Shown one piece after another: positions 12,316-23,595 of a stretch of DNA of 64,000 nucleotides; the stretch's first letter is position 1; the number at the start of each line of letters is the position of its first letter. The stretch is from Zelopaecilomyces penicillatus. Taxonomy: Eukaryota > Ascomycota > Sordariomycetes > Hypocreales > Pseudodiploosporaceae. The translations under genes and the position numbers were made by a program. The stretch lies in assembly GCA_005765155.1 (NCBI GenBank), contig VCCP01000002.1:496001-560000 (forward strand). Direction: 5' to 3'. The notes beneath the pieces are model-generated. The model did no database searches. It had not been told where the DNA came from and saw nothing but the letters and a program-made list of their open reading frames with translations.

Positions 12316-12825
12316 AGGCGGCAGAGAGGAAAATGGGAGAAATGGGTACTTGTTGAATTCCGCAGAGGTCTGGGCTTTTCTTCTTTGTCTTTACTGGTGT
12401 TTTCGAATGGGCAAGAGCTGGAATCTATCTCGAGGAGTTATGGATAGACGGTTGACGTTTGTGCTACGGGACTGGGTCTTTGGTTGGCTGGTTCAACATG
12501 CTTTGATTTGGGACATGAAAAACGATAGCGTAGGTTTGCGCTGGGCCGGCTGGGAGTTTTTTGCTTAGATGTATATGGCGTAAGCCAGAGAGAAGAATGG
12601 GCCGGAGAACAGCATGGCAAATTGTTGCTTGCTTCGATTCATCCCCTCAGGGGGTTGGCCATTGTACACTTATATAACACTATTTACATGATGATGTTAC
12701 TATATTGATTCATACATGTCCAGATGCGTACAAATAAAAACCTGAACTGAGCCTTTATGAGTTATTACCATGATGATGCTTCTATAAAAGAAAAACGTCA
12801 AATGATATGGGATATCTTTCATCAT
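12316..12825. other. Convergent spacer, no gene seen
   Basis: This lies between the convergent ends of the gene at 10900-12315 and the release factor gene. The right half is AT-rich and should hold both 3' ends. Confidence 0.5.
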
Positions 12826-14197
12826 TTATTTCTTCCCGCTGTCTGCGTTGGACTTGGCTGCCTTGGCCTCCTCAACAGCTATGACTCCCTCAATCTCCTT
12901 GCCGACGAGCCATTCCTTTGCAGCTAGCATGACGCGATCCAGCGTCTCGCCACCTCCCAGAACATCCGGTAGATTATGCACATCTAGCCCCGCGCGGTGA
13001 TCCGTACACCGGTCCTGGTTGTAGTTGTAAGTGCGAATCTTGTCGCCTCGTGTGATTTGGGACTGGGACAGCACACTGCTGCGTAGTTGAGCGGCATCAG
13101 CTTCACGCTGCTCTGCGCGCTGACTGGCGATCCGGGAACGCATTAGTTTCCACGCATCTTCACGATTACGCTGCTGCGAGCGGTGGTCCTGCATAGATAC
13201 GGTAGTGCCAGTGGGAATGTGCGTCATGCGAATCGCCGACTCGGTCTTGTTGACGTGCTGTCCACCAGCGCCGCGCGCGCGCATCGTCTCAACACGAACT
13301 TCAGACGGATTTACATAGAAGTCGCTCTCCGGATCGTCAAAGTCCATGTCGGAGCCGGAGGATTCAGGAAATGCGGGGAGCACCCAGAGGGCGACAGCGC
13401 TAGTGTGAACACGGCCTTTGTTTTCGGTGCTGGGGATGCGTTGGACGCGGTGCATGCCGGCTTCGCTGCGGAAGAGGTCGTAGGCGCCGGAGTCTTGGAT
13501 TTCGAGGATGGCTTCTTGAAGGGGTTGTTCGCCGGCGGAGGAGGATTGGTCGCCGGCGGCTTCGGCGAGTTCGTATTTGAGGACGACGGCGCGATGGCCG
13601 CGGCGCATACATAGCGCTTTGTACATTTTGAACAGACTGTCTGCAAAGTATCGGCCTTCTAGGCCACCGGGGCCGGGTCGAAACTCAATCATGCAGGGCA
13701 TATCTGCAAACGGGTGTCTGGGCGTGAGACTCGCGGTCAGGTTCTTGCCTAGGTTTGTGAGCTTCGTCTGCTCGGCCTCGAGTTCTTCGCGAGCTATAGA
13801 AGCGAGATCGGGGTCCTGGCCCGGCTCGTCAGCCATGTCCTGGAGCTCCCGGACAGCAGAGGATGCATCGTCCCATGCTTTGAGGGCGGCGGCGACACGG
13901 CCGAGTTCGCCGGCGCGTTTGGCGCTTGAGGCGTCGAAGGAGCTGTTGAGGGTTTTCTGGAGGGCGTCGTGTTCGGCAGTGAGGGATTGGGCGCGGCGGA
14001 GGAGGCTGGGGGCGAGGATGGAGGATGTGTCTGTGGGAGAAAGAGGTGGTTAGATTTGAGATGTAGCTAGCTAGCTGGTGTAGGGGACCTGGACTGGAAT
14101 TGGACTAACCATTGGAGGCGTAGCGAAGGGATTGGAGGTTGTGGGAGCGTCGGAGGGCGCGGATGCAGCTTCGGCAGATCCATGGGTTTGCGGACAT
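12826..14197 (-). CDS. MRF1: Mitochondrial peptide chain release factor 1 (430 aa, 2 exons)
   Basis: A class I release factor that ends mitochondrial translation at UAA and UAG. Exons are 14197-14110 and 14030-12826; the 80-nt intron (GTTAGT...CAG) joins in phase 1. Seen: an Arg-rich presequence-like N-terminus (NPWICRSCIRALRRSHNLQS); the PCRF domain with MIEFRPGPGGLEG; the codon-recognition tripeptide PST (residues 229-231, PxT type of RF1) in VQRIPSTENKGRVHTSA; the peptidyl-hydrolysis GGQ (285-287) in RARGAGGQHVNKTESA; and the terminal DRCTDHRAGLDVHNL helix region. An in-frame ATG exists 43 codons upstream (14326), but the residues it adds are Pro/Ser-rich, whereas starting at 14197 exposes a classic targeting peptide. 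Confidence 0.95.
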
Positions 14198-15749
14198 GGT
14201 CTTGGGGATGGTAGTGGGAGGGCAATTGGAGTTTGAAGTTGGTGATGGTGGTGGTGGTGGATTGAAGAGTGCTGCGATTGGAAGGTTGGGATTTGAAAGC
14301 CTGAGCTTCTCGTGAAAAAGGTACATTGAGCCAGGTACTGTTAGTATCGAAACTAGGTGCCTACTTAGCCTCGGAGGTCAGACATCATTAGGTGCTTCAT
14401 CTCACCGATTTCTTCAATTATTATTACTCTACATCAACATCCAACTCAGTTCAACCATGGAACGAGGCAAACATTTGATCTCTACTTAATATGCTATCAA
14501 CCTCCTCGGCAGTGAAACGGAAACAGTACATCATCACGCCTTAGCACACATCCATCGACCTACCGAGCAGATACAATGGTGATATGTAATTACTCCGTAC
14601 AACAACAACAACATGCACCCAATTAGAGGCCGTCCTGGTCACATTATCTGTTACCCATCGATCAATCCAAGCATCATCTAATCCCTGGGTAGATTGCAGG
14701 TACTAGGCAGGTCTGTTTCTAGACATTGGGCGTTTAGGCGGCGTCAACGCAGACATTTAGCACATCAGACTAGATATTGTAATGAGGATGTCAATATACA
14801 AACGTTTGATGTTGAATTTTGCTCGAAAGGTTTCATGGTGGCGGCTACTTACACCGCAGCCTTTTTTGTAGTTGTATCATAATCCTGAGTGGAGATCTCA
14901 GGGCTGTCGATCTCCGTCGTCAATCGTCCTCGGCCGCCTACAACGCGGCAGTCGGTCCGAGTTGAACTGCCGTTGCTGCATGTTCCATGGGAGGCGGACA
15001 GGAAGTAAAAGGCCCTGTTCATCCGGTTTTACTCGTCTTTTTATGCTTTTGGTAAAGACGCAACTGGATACATAGGTAATTTTGGTAGTGTTTTGTTCCA
15101 CTGTTGTGATCTATGACGTAATTGGTATAGAAGATAAACAGGAGGCTGAGACAAACTGTGATATAAATAGAGATAGAGCATACATATAATTCATAGGGGG
15201 AACAAGTACACTTCTGCCAATAATGGATAATAAGTCTGCATATATCATTCTTTGCTATATTGTGCTTTTCTTACCATCTTGTATTTTATCTGGTAAAACG
15301 GCAAAGCCTACGAGGCGGCATGATGATATAGTTGTATACATCTCTTGCATAACCATACATATTTGATCCCAAGGGGAAAGAGGTGACTTGTGTCGCTTGA
15401 CAACTTTGAGAGCAATACCAGTAGTCCAACTACTTCAATTCATCAAATATGTCATTATTGTAAAAACTAGCCTACGTAGTTCAATTAGATCTGGTATGTA
15501 GTTTCTTTATTTATCGCGTTTATTAGGCTTTTCTACAACCATCAGGCTGGTTACCTTGGTTTTTGAAATTGATGTTGGTTTGTAAATATCTGTCTACCTT
15601 GTATAGGTAGGCTTGGGACTTGTCGTGTCGCTACATACCTGAGGCAAGGCGCAGCAGCTGGCTAGGTACTTCATTGCTTCCTTCACAGACTCGCCGAAAG
15701 TCAGACACATTGGTGGGTTCTTCGGAGGCTGCACAAATAAATTTTATCT

Positions 15750-15792
<43 letters not shown>

Positions 15793-15795
15793 GGG
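14198..15795. other. AT-rich intergenic region, no gene seen
   Basis: About 1.6 kb with stops in all frames. Base composition is clearly more AT-rich than the flanking genes, especially 15060-15560. It ends in a TA microsatellite and the degenerate MFS fragment described separately. Confidence 0.6.
15752..15791. repeat. TA dinucleotide microsatellite
   Basis: About twenty uninterrupted AT/TA units immediately left of the degenerate copy of the MFS gene end. This is a plausible break or slippage site at the duplication border. Confidence 0.95.
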
Positions 15796-15973
15796 TTCTA
15801 TCAGAATCTAAAAGTCTATAGCTATCAATATCATCATCATCATAGACGTATCTAACAGCAGATAGATTCCTCCCCAGATCTATGCGCCTAGATGACTCCC
15901 CCTAGCCAATTTAATCAGTTTTCCAGTCATCGACGGCCCTATCAGCGCAGAGACGCTAATGATGGAAAAGATC
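15796..15973 (-). pseudogene. RIP-like degenerate duplicate of the MFS gene 3' end
   Basis: Two blocks match the MFS gene at 17516-18980 in the same orientation. Block 1, 15796-15819, matches 17444-17467 (3' flank) at 22 of 24 bases. Block 2, 15844-15973, matches 17585-17714 without gaps at 107 of 130 bases by my count. The stretch between the blocks in the parent (about 117 nt) is reduced to 24 nt here. Of 23 differences in block 2, 16 are C-to-T or G-to-A going from gene to copy, 3 are the reverse and 4 are transversions. In the parent reading frame one Gln codon becomes TAG, so the fragment cannot encode protein. The pattern fits repeat-induced point mutation of a partial duplicate. Confidence 0.85.
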
Positions 15974-16237
15974 TCGCTGCTACTCAGTTGGGGGCGGCCA
16001 TGGCAGCAGCAGAGCAACCGAGGGCGGAGAACTACATTCTGGCTTGATTGGTTTCTTGGAGTGACGCGCTCGGGTGATTATAGATGTTCTAATATCTGGG
16101 GATGATGATCTATATTGTCGGTGTAGTCACGTTAGTCCGAAACAAGTGCCAGGTCAGTCACACAGTCATAAACACACACGCCAGTAGTCGATTATCAATT
16201 GCATCAATAAACAGCGACAACATAAATACAAGCCCGC

Positions 16238-16688
16238 TTAACCATCTCGAGGTACTCTGCAAGCACCTTGCTCGGGCTATTGCAATGAGAGTGTTATAAA
16301 ATGTGTAAACGTTCCAGTTCAGATTGCCCAAAACTTTGATGTAACCACTTACCACAAAACAGCATCTGGCCCTCTGGCCTCTTTGGGCGCAGGCCTTTTT
16401 GAAGTCGTCTCTATTTCTTGGTGGGCGAGCGGCTGGCGAGAAAGGGTCCAATTTAGTTGAAACACGCTCTAAAAGAATACAAAGTGACAAAAGGGATTGA
16501 GTTGACATACGACTAGAGGGGTAGACGCAGCGATAGTTCCTCACGCCCAGGACGTCGGTGTTACAGCATTGAGGGATGGAATAAAGGCCTGAATCGCAGA
16601 GGCGCTGGTTGGCCTGGCGGGAGATGATGTCGGCTGGGGCAGCCATGGCGGTGACGGCGAAGAGAGCGGCAAGAGTGAGAAACTTCAT
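16238..16688 (-). CDS. Class II hydrophobin-like secreted protein (98 aa, 3 exons)
   Basis: Small amphipathic surface protein family that self-assembles at air-water interfaces on conidia and hyphae. Exons are 16688-16511, 16432-16353 and 16276-16238, with introns of 78 and 76 nt (donors GTATGT and GTAAGT). Seen: a signal peptide (MKFLTLAALFAVTAMAAP); a short propeptide-like stretch to the SRQ region; then eight cysteines at 31, 41, 42, 54, 74, 83, 84 and 92 in the hydrophobin order C-CC-C-C-CC-C, with the hallmark YSIPQCCNTDVLG. The first two spacings (9 and 11) and the 8-residue spacing match class II. The middle loop is 19 residues instead of about 16. The last spacing is 7 instead of about 10, followed by the charged tail RVPRDG in place of the usual hydrophobic strand. 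The third exon is the least certain part. Confidence 0.8.
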
Positions 16689-17515
16689 GTTGATATCTTT
16701 GTCTGCGTTGAGGTTTTGAGTCGATAATGGAATGGTACCGAGAGGAGCAGAGAGTGGGGAGGTGGGGATGACTATTTATCTATATATACACACAGGATCT
16801 GGGAGATGGAACAGGTCAAGAGTATTCTCAAAACGCCTTTTTTCTTTCCCTTTGGCGAGTTGGACGAATTATTGTCCTTCACGCGGCACGTCACAAGAAA
16901 ACGCCAGAACAAGTAGAGCTGCATTTTTTTAATTCAAAATATAATTTTCTCTACTACGTACCTAGCATAGATGAATGAATATAGTTGATGGGTAATGGAT
17001 GAGATGGATGTCGAATACACACCCACATCCACTCTGTAAGTGTATCTAATAGTATAATCATAGGTGTAAATGTCTTGAGACCTTTATCAATCACATTCAT
17101 CCGTTATGCTTATTGAACGAGAATCCGATACAGAGACATTCGTAGTATTACGAAGTTGTGAGACGGCAAGTTAAACTGCCTATCTAGGTTGAGCGCACTA
17201 TGATGTTCTTTCAGCTGAGTCTTAGTTGCATGCATGTGCCCGCGAACTAGCTCAAGTTGGACTTGTTTTTCTAACAAATGGGGGTTTCACCACCAAGCCA
17301 TTGCCAATCAGGAACATATTGCATTTCTGTTACATTCAACCGCCAAGCATAGAAGCATTGAAGCCACGGCGGCTTCACATTGAACAACGTTTCTCCTCGG
17401 GGTCTTACAGAATCAACTAGCTGTGCCCGATATATGCAGTGATTTCTATTAGTATCTAAAAGTCTATTGTCGTTTACATCGTTACAGTCATTAGTATTAT
17501 CTTCATCCTCACGCC
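16689..17515. other. Spacer upstream of the hydrophobin gene and 3' flank of the MFS gene
   Basis: AT-rich, no gene seen. The part near 16689-16800 is the likely hydrophobin promoter, with TATATATA at about 16782-16789. Positions 17444-17467 are the 3' sequence shared with the degenerate copy at 15796. Confidence 0.5.
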
Positions 17516-18980
17516 CTAGACCTCCATCCTGCTGGCCTCCCTTTCCGTCTCCCGTCGGCTCGCCACACTCGCAGCCATGAGCAGAGACGCACCCAGCAGC
17601 AGACACGTTCCTCCCCAAATCTGTGCGCCCAGATAACTCCCCCCAGCCACTTCAATCAGCTTTCCAGCCATCGGCGGCCCCGTCAGCGCAGATACAGTAA
17701 TGATGGAGAAGATCATGCCAATACGAGTGCCGCTCTTGCTGAGATCCTTGGTCAGCCCCGCGAGCGTGGCCGGGAACATGCCTTGCACGCCGGCGCCAAA
17801 GAAGCCGAAGACGGCGACCCAGATGTAAGCCCCCGTGATGGAGCTGACCCCGGCCCAAGCGAAGATGCAGATGGCGGTGCCGAGGATGATGGGGACCATG
17901 GTGTTGACGGCGCCGAAGTAGCGATCGGCGAGGAAGGCGGGTATGAGGCGGCCGGGTACGCCGATGGCGTTGATGGCCATGAGCATAGTGAAGGATGTCG
18001 TTTGTGAGCCACCCAATCTATCCAGGGCAAAAGCTCGTGCCTGTGTAGTTGGAGAAGGCATCAGTTAGTTGAATGACTTCTACATCTTCTTGGAGACTAG
18101 AGTTTAAGCCCCGTTGTCCTTGACTCACATAGTAATACGCAAAGTACGTCGCCCACAGCGTAAAGAACATGCTAATGGCAAACAAGAGATACGTCGCTTC
18201 TTTAAAAGCATCCAAATCGACCATCTTGCCTGCCTTTCTCGGTGGCAGCCTCGGCCGGGCCACCGACAAAATAATGATGCTGGCAATTAACACAACCAGA
18301 CCCATGACACGCACCGTCCATCCAAAGCCGACGCGCGGGAGGAGCTGGCGAGCGATGAAGGGAAACACAATGCCTCCCGTGGCACCACCACACGCAGCTG
18401 AGGATAAGGCAATGGTCTTTTTAGTAGAAAAGTACGTCGAAATGTTGGCAATTGTCGGGACAAAGACGATGCCACAGCCCAAACCCTGACAGACACCCTG
18501 AGCCAAAAACAACTGCCAGTAGGTGGTAGCTACGCTGGTGGCGACAATGCCCACGAGCTGCATCACGCAGCCAATGACCAGGGCGTGGACGTAGTAACCG
18601 GCGTCATAGGCACGGCCGGAGAAGGTTCCAACGAGAAACAGCAAACACATCTGGACGCTGCCGATCCAGGACACGGCCGAGGGCTCGAGCGAGAGGGTTT
18701 CCTCGTAGTAGGGCTGGAAGATGCCGAAGCTGATGATGTAGCCCCAGGCGTTGAAAACGACGAGATGTCCGGCGACGATCTGGAGCCAGGCTTTGAGGCC
18801 GCCGTTGGGGGGAGGACCAACGGCGGCAGCGGTGGCGGCGGCAGAGTCGGAGGCAACGGAGGTGGTGGTGGAGGCAGCAACATCCGGCTCCGGCCGGGCG
18901 GCAACCGGGGTGGTGGTCATGGCGAGAGGGTGCAAGTGTGGCTCAGGGTCAGCCTGCTTTTCTGAAAATGTCTCGGCCAT
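17516..18980 (-). CDS. MFS transporter, monocarboxylate porter type (458 aa, 2 exons)
   Basis: A plasma-membrane major facilitator of the fungal monocarboxylate-transporter-like (SLC16-like) family; the substrate cannot be predicted and may be a small acid or a metabolite. Exons are 18980-18129 and 18040-17516; the 88-nt intron (GTGAGT...CAG) joins in phase 0, inside loop 6-7. Seen: a hydrophilic Ala/Thr-rich N-terminus of about 60 residues; then GGLKAWLQIVAGHLVVFNAWGYIISFGIFQPYYEETL, the family's first helix signature; twelve hydrophobic segments; and RPRLPPRK in the central loop. The start at MAETFSEKQ is the first ATG in frame. A mutated copy of its 3' end lies about 1.7 kb away. The neighbouring hydrophobin is on the same strand, with no sign of co-regulation. 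Confidence 0.92.
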
Positions 18981-21287
18981 GGTGAGACTAATTGACGAGC
19001 CTGTAACACACAAAAAGTTTGTTGTAGCTGGCTCTTTTTTGAGACACAAAAACAGGTTGAAAGGTGAAAAGTCGGAACTGCCGTTGGGTAGAGATTTTCT
19101 TAAAGCAAAGAGAAGGGTCCGGCAGTTCTTGTAGTGTTATATGAGCATGGGGAGGTGTGTATGTACTACCCTTGTGGTGTGGGTTTGCTAATTATTAGTC
19201 CGGTCAATGCCCGATGTCGCTATGCAAAAGGGCGCGGCGGGTCTTTTTTTTGTTGATGTCAAAATGGGGCCAACGATCTAGACGGTGAAGGTGAACATGC
19301 CGGAAGTTGCTGTGGTTCTATTCCGTTGCTTTTTTTTTTTTGTAAAGGGAGGGCTGTTGGTGGATGGTGGTATAAAGGAAAGAATTAAATGATGATTTGT
19401 TGGGTTTGCCTGGTATAGATATGTTGTTGTGAGAATGTATTCGTGAAGATGGATAGTAAGCCAGCAGACGGGAAAGATGTATCCGAGGTTATTATTCCGA
19501 ATGCTACGTAGTTAATAATACAAATAAGAAAAAAAGAGAGATTGGCTAACACTTTGCATTGTTTTTCTTTGGGCCCATTGCCTGGTCTTCTCCGCTTTTA
19601 TTCATCCCTAGTAGGGCAAATCCATGCCGGATCTCCGACCGATAACCGCACAAATTCATGTGTTATTTTATGGAGTTGAGTGAGTGGAACCCTTTCGATT
19701 CGGGTCCCGCTGAGTGGGGGCGTAAAAAGTAATAAATCTGAGGCGGGCATCCATTCATTCAGCCTACGGCATTTTTTGGTGGCTCCCAATAGGACAGCGG
19801 GATATAACAAGGAGATAAAAACCCAAATGGGGGCGGGGACGGGGACGGAGGCGGATGCCCGTCGACCGCGCCGTGGGTGGTTCAGCAACGCCAGGTTTCC
19901 CACTCTGTAGGCCGTAGAAGCTTGCGTCTTGGCCAATCAGGGTGTGTTGGGGGCAAGCTGTGTATCGGTAGACCATGTATCGGAAAGGGCGTAGGTTCGC
20001 TTGATGGGGCCGTTTCTGTTTGCTAATGGTGGGTGAGTGAGTAGCTTTTACAAGTACCGAACCAACAGTTTCAAGTAATTATGAGTAATGACTACACGGG
20101 TTATGAGTTTATTGACATGCAGCCATGACTCCAAGGGGCCGGTTTTCGCTCATGACGAAATACACCGGGTTACTGAATTCATCCTAGATGCAGAAGATTA
20201 AGGGCTTGCACCTATTGAACTGGATGAAGCGGTGGGTTTTTCTGTTCGTCCAAGATAAACAGACATCCTGCTAACGGAGACATACCTATACCTTGATTTG
20301 TCAGAAAAAAATTCCGATTCAATCAATCTGCATTGACACACACTCTAGGGCTTCTCCTCTGCCTGGTCCATAAGGCTGTGGGTCCCATCTCAGGGCCAAG
20401 GCCCCCTTGTTCCGGGAGGGAACGGAGCTAGAAAGAGCTTGGGTGGGGCCAGGACCAGTGTCCGGCCCGGGTGATTTCGGTGTTCCCTTGCGATCACGGT
20501 GTCGGACCTCCGGGTAGGGAGTCCTGGGGTGCTTCAAAGGGGAATATCTGGCATTTTATATCTATATCTTTGAGCTGTTGAACAGACAGATGGCAGTACA
20601 AGACTAAACATGGCAGTGCAGTGTACCTGTATTATGGGGACTTACTTGGCTTGTAAGGAAGGATTAGTGAAAATGAGGATTGGGCTTTGTGAGATTATTA
20701 GAGTCCTGAGATGATGTTTTTGTAGAATCTAAAGAGCATGTAGCGTTTTTATTTCTTCTAAATGGTCTGTCTGTTCTTGAGCGTACGAGTGAGTATGCGT
20801 AGTTTCAGTTAGAGTTGTAATGTCATGTTTTTTTTTGCTAAAAATTCTTATTGCCAACTGTAACCTTCAGCGAATTAATGAATACACCGTCAGAATTTCC
20901 CGTATGAACCATAACTAACAGGTTAATGTAATTTTAATTTCCATTTCGAATTATCATTTATCACATCGCTCGTGGCATACTACACTCTCACTGTTTTCTT
21001 CTTCTTTCAACTCCAGTGACACATTCACTCTCCAGGGTAGTCTGCCACACAATCTCCAACTGACCTAACCCAATTTGCATAAACCAACATAAATACTATG
21101 CAGGTACATCAATCCATTTTATGCAACAATATGCACCACATGACCCGCTGACAGCACCCACACCCCCTGTAACGACTACATTCCAGCAGCTGTCACTGTA
21201 GTGTATTGGGGAACTGGATTCAACCTCCATCACCAGCTTCCCCAGCTCAAGATCTGCCCTCAGCGGCAGCAAACCCACCCGTCCGCC
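18981..21287. other. Divergent 2.3-kb spacer between two transporter genes, no gene seen
   Basis: It holds the upstream regions of both MFS genes. There are short T tracts (19247-19252, 19330-19341, 20829-20836). A conspicuously GC-rich block at about 20340-20540 stands out from AT-rich flanks. No open frame with domain-like composition was found. Confidence 0.5.
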
Positions 21288-21404
21288 ATGGCCAACTCCG
21301 GCATCACAGCCTATCTCGTCGTCCTCATAGTCGTTGCGACTCTGGGCTCGCTCCAGTATGGCTTTCACGTGGTAAGACCTTCCTCTCCTCATCTCTTATC
21401 GAGA

Positions 21405-21439
<35 letters not shown>

Positions 21440-22919
21440 GCTTTTGTGATGCCGCGACAAGACACAGGATGGAAAGACCAGACACCAAAGCTCAAGGTCA
21501 CAAGCAGCACAGTCTGATACGCATGAATGCCTCTGGATTATTTGCTAAACCACAGTTACGCAGGCCGAACTCAACGCTCCTCAAGATGTCATCACCTGCC
21601 ACAAAAAGTCCATCTCCTCCTCCTCCCTCCCCTCCGACTGCATCCCCATGGACGAAGCCGCCTTCGCCACCGTCTCCTCCACATTCACCATCGGCGGCCT
21701 ATTCGGCGCTCTCTGCGCCGGCCCGCTATCCTCCCGCCGCGGCCGCCTACTCGCCATGCGCCTGACCGCCCTCTTCTACATCATCGGCTCAGGCGTCGAG
21801 TCCCTCGCCGAGAGCGTCTTCGTCATGGCCCTCGGCCGCCTCCTGTCTGGCGTTGGCGCCGGAGCCTCGACCGTCATTGTGCCCCTCTACATTAGCGAAA
21901 TCTGCCCGCCCAGCTCCCGTGGGTTGTTTGGCGCAATGACGCAGATTTCTATCAATATCGGTATTTTGTTGACGCAAACGCTGGGCTTCTTCTTGAGCTA
22001 TGGGGGAAAATGGAGGATGATTTTGGGGATTGGGGCTTGTGTTGCGGCTACGCAGGGGGCTGGTTTACTGGTTGTTCCGGAGAGCCCTGCGTGGTTGGCG
22101 TCCCATGGGCATGCGGCTGAAGCCAAGAGGACGCTGCAGCGCATTCGTGGACAGGCGCTCGATATCCGGGAGGAAGTTGAGACTTGGGGCCAGGATGACG
22201 AGCACGGAGGAGTTGCGGAAAACGAGGGCCTCCTTTCTGATCCGGACGCGGCGCCGTTAACGGCTACTTTGGCCAAGAATGAGCCAGTCCATGTCGGCTT
22301 TCTGCAGGTTGTCAGGGATCACCATACGCGACCGGCCATTATCGCTGTCGTCGGGATCATGTTTGTGCAGCAATTTTGCGGCATCAACTCCATCATCATG
22401 TACTCCGTCTCTCTCCTCGCCGATGTTTTGCCCATATCCTCCGCCAGCCTCACTATTCTCGTCTCCGTCGTCAACCTGATAACCACCATCGCCTGCTCTC
22501 CGCTCCCAGATCGTCTCGGGCGCAAGACCTGCCTGCTCATGTCCATCATGGGCCAGGGTGCCAGCTCCCTTGTGCTGGCATTGTCTATGCTCTTTGGCTT
22601 CAAGATACTCTCGGCCCTGGCGGTTCTTTTCTTCGTCGGATTTTTCGCCGTGGGGCTCGGCCCGGTGCCTTTTATCTTGGCATCTGAGCTTGTCGGTCAA
22701 GAGGCTGTTGGCGCGACTCAAAGTTGGTGCCTGGGAGCCAACTACATTGCCACCTTTATTGTTGCGCAGTTCTTCCCCATTGTGAATAAGGCCTTGAACA
22801 GCTGGCTTGGTGGTCAAGGTTGGGTGTATTTCATCTTTGCGGCGCTTGCTGCTGTGTCCGTCGTGTTTGTCTCCTGGTCGTTTAGATCGCTCAAGTTTCA
22901 CGGACGCACGGGGAACTAA
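21288..22919 (+). CDS. MFS sugar transporter family protein, Vps73/Ybr241c-like (479 aa, 2 exons)
   Basis: A 12-helix sugar-porter-family protein. The closest type I recognise is the yeast vacuolar Ybr241c/Vps73 group, so a vacuolar or plasma-membrane site is possible. Exons are 21288-21371 and 21564-22919; the 192-nt intron (GTAAGA...CAG) joins in phase 0, giving GFHV followed by AELNAPQDVITC. Seen: the first helix LVVLIVVATLGSLQYGFH; SSRRGRLLAMRL after helix 2; VPLYISEICPPSSRGLFG after helix 4; the central PESPAWL; QQFCGINSIIMYS in helix 7; DRLGRKTCLL after helix 8; and GPVPFILASEL in helix 10. The intron holds a 31-nt C tract. The ATG at 21288 directly precedes the first helix and no longer in-frame start exists. 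Confidence 0.93.
21407..21437 (+). repeat. 31-nt C homopolymer inside the sugar transporter intron
   Basis: Uninterrupted cytosines lie 35 nt after the 5' splice site of intron 1 of the transporter gene. The length may be affected by sequencing or slippage. Confidence 0.95.
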
Positions 22920-23595
22920 AGGAGTTGGATAAGATCGATGACATCCTCCCCACTGTGTTCAAGTAGAGGTCTTTTTATTGCTTCAGCAAGGATATTTTTA
23001 TTAGCGAGGGTTTGAATTTGGCGTACGATGATAGGTATGGGTAATGGGCGTAGATTGCTGTCAAAGTTAGACTCGTATGGTAGGAGTGATGTATGTTGCA
23101 TAACATCATGGCAGAATAAGCCCCTGTCTCTTATTGTTAAAGCTTGGTCCTTTGGCTGTAAACAAGACATGAGATTCATCAACCACCATATCCAACTGTG
23201 ATTACTACCAGAATCAATGCTGCCAAAATATGTCTCAAGCCATTGGAAACACACCCCCTACGCCATACCTTAGATACGCAGAAACACACACAAGGTCAGC
23301 ATAGAGTAGGAATACTAAGTTGGACCGAAACCCGAAAACACCGTTGATTTCATGCTAGTGTATCGAAGGCAGCCCATGGAAGCCGAGCCCTCGCTTCTCC
23401 TCCCACCCCCCAGCCGTTTCCCAGAGGGTTTGTCGACATCTTTAGAACCTTTTTTAAAAGAATGCCGAGAAAATAAAAGCCAGCGGACAAAAAAACAACA
23501 GCAACACTCGTAGGTGTGCACAAGATAATTTTTGCCCAGTACCAAAGCCCCCGAACCAGCCAGCAACAAGAAGACTTTTCTGCTTGTCGTTACAT
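22920..23595. other. Convergent spacer, no gene seen
   Basis: This lies between the 3' ends of the sugar transporter and the ribosomal protein gene. Short open frames only. Confidence 0.5.

Noticed and set aside
14198..14326. Upstream in-frame ATG (14326) for the mitochondrial release factor
   Set aside because: It would add 43 Pro/Ser/Asn-rich residues before a clear Arg-rich targeting peptide. The start at 14197 fits import better.
15751..15795. TA repeat as a possible centromere or telomere signal
   Set aside because: It is a simple 40-bp dinucleotide run, common in fungal intergenic DNA, with no telomeric TTAGGG or extended AT-rich satellite.
22257..22901. 214-codon minus-strand open frame
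   Set aside because: Exactly antisense to the sugar transporter coding sequence, with charged low-complexity composition, so it is a shadow frame.
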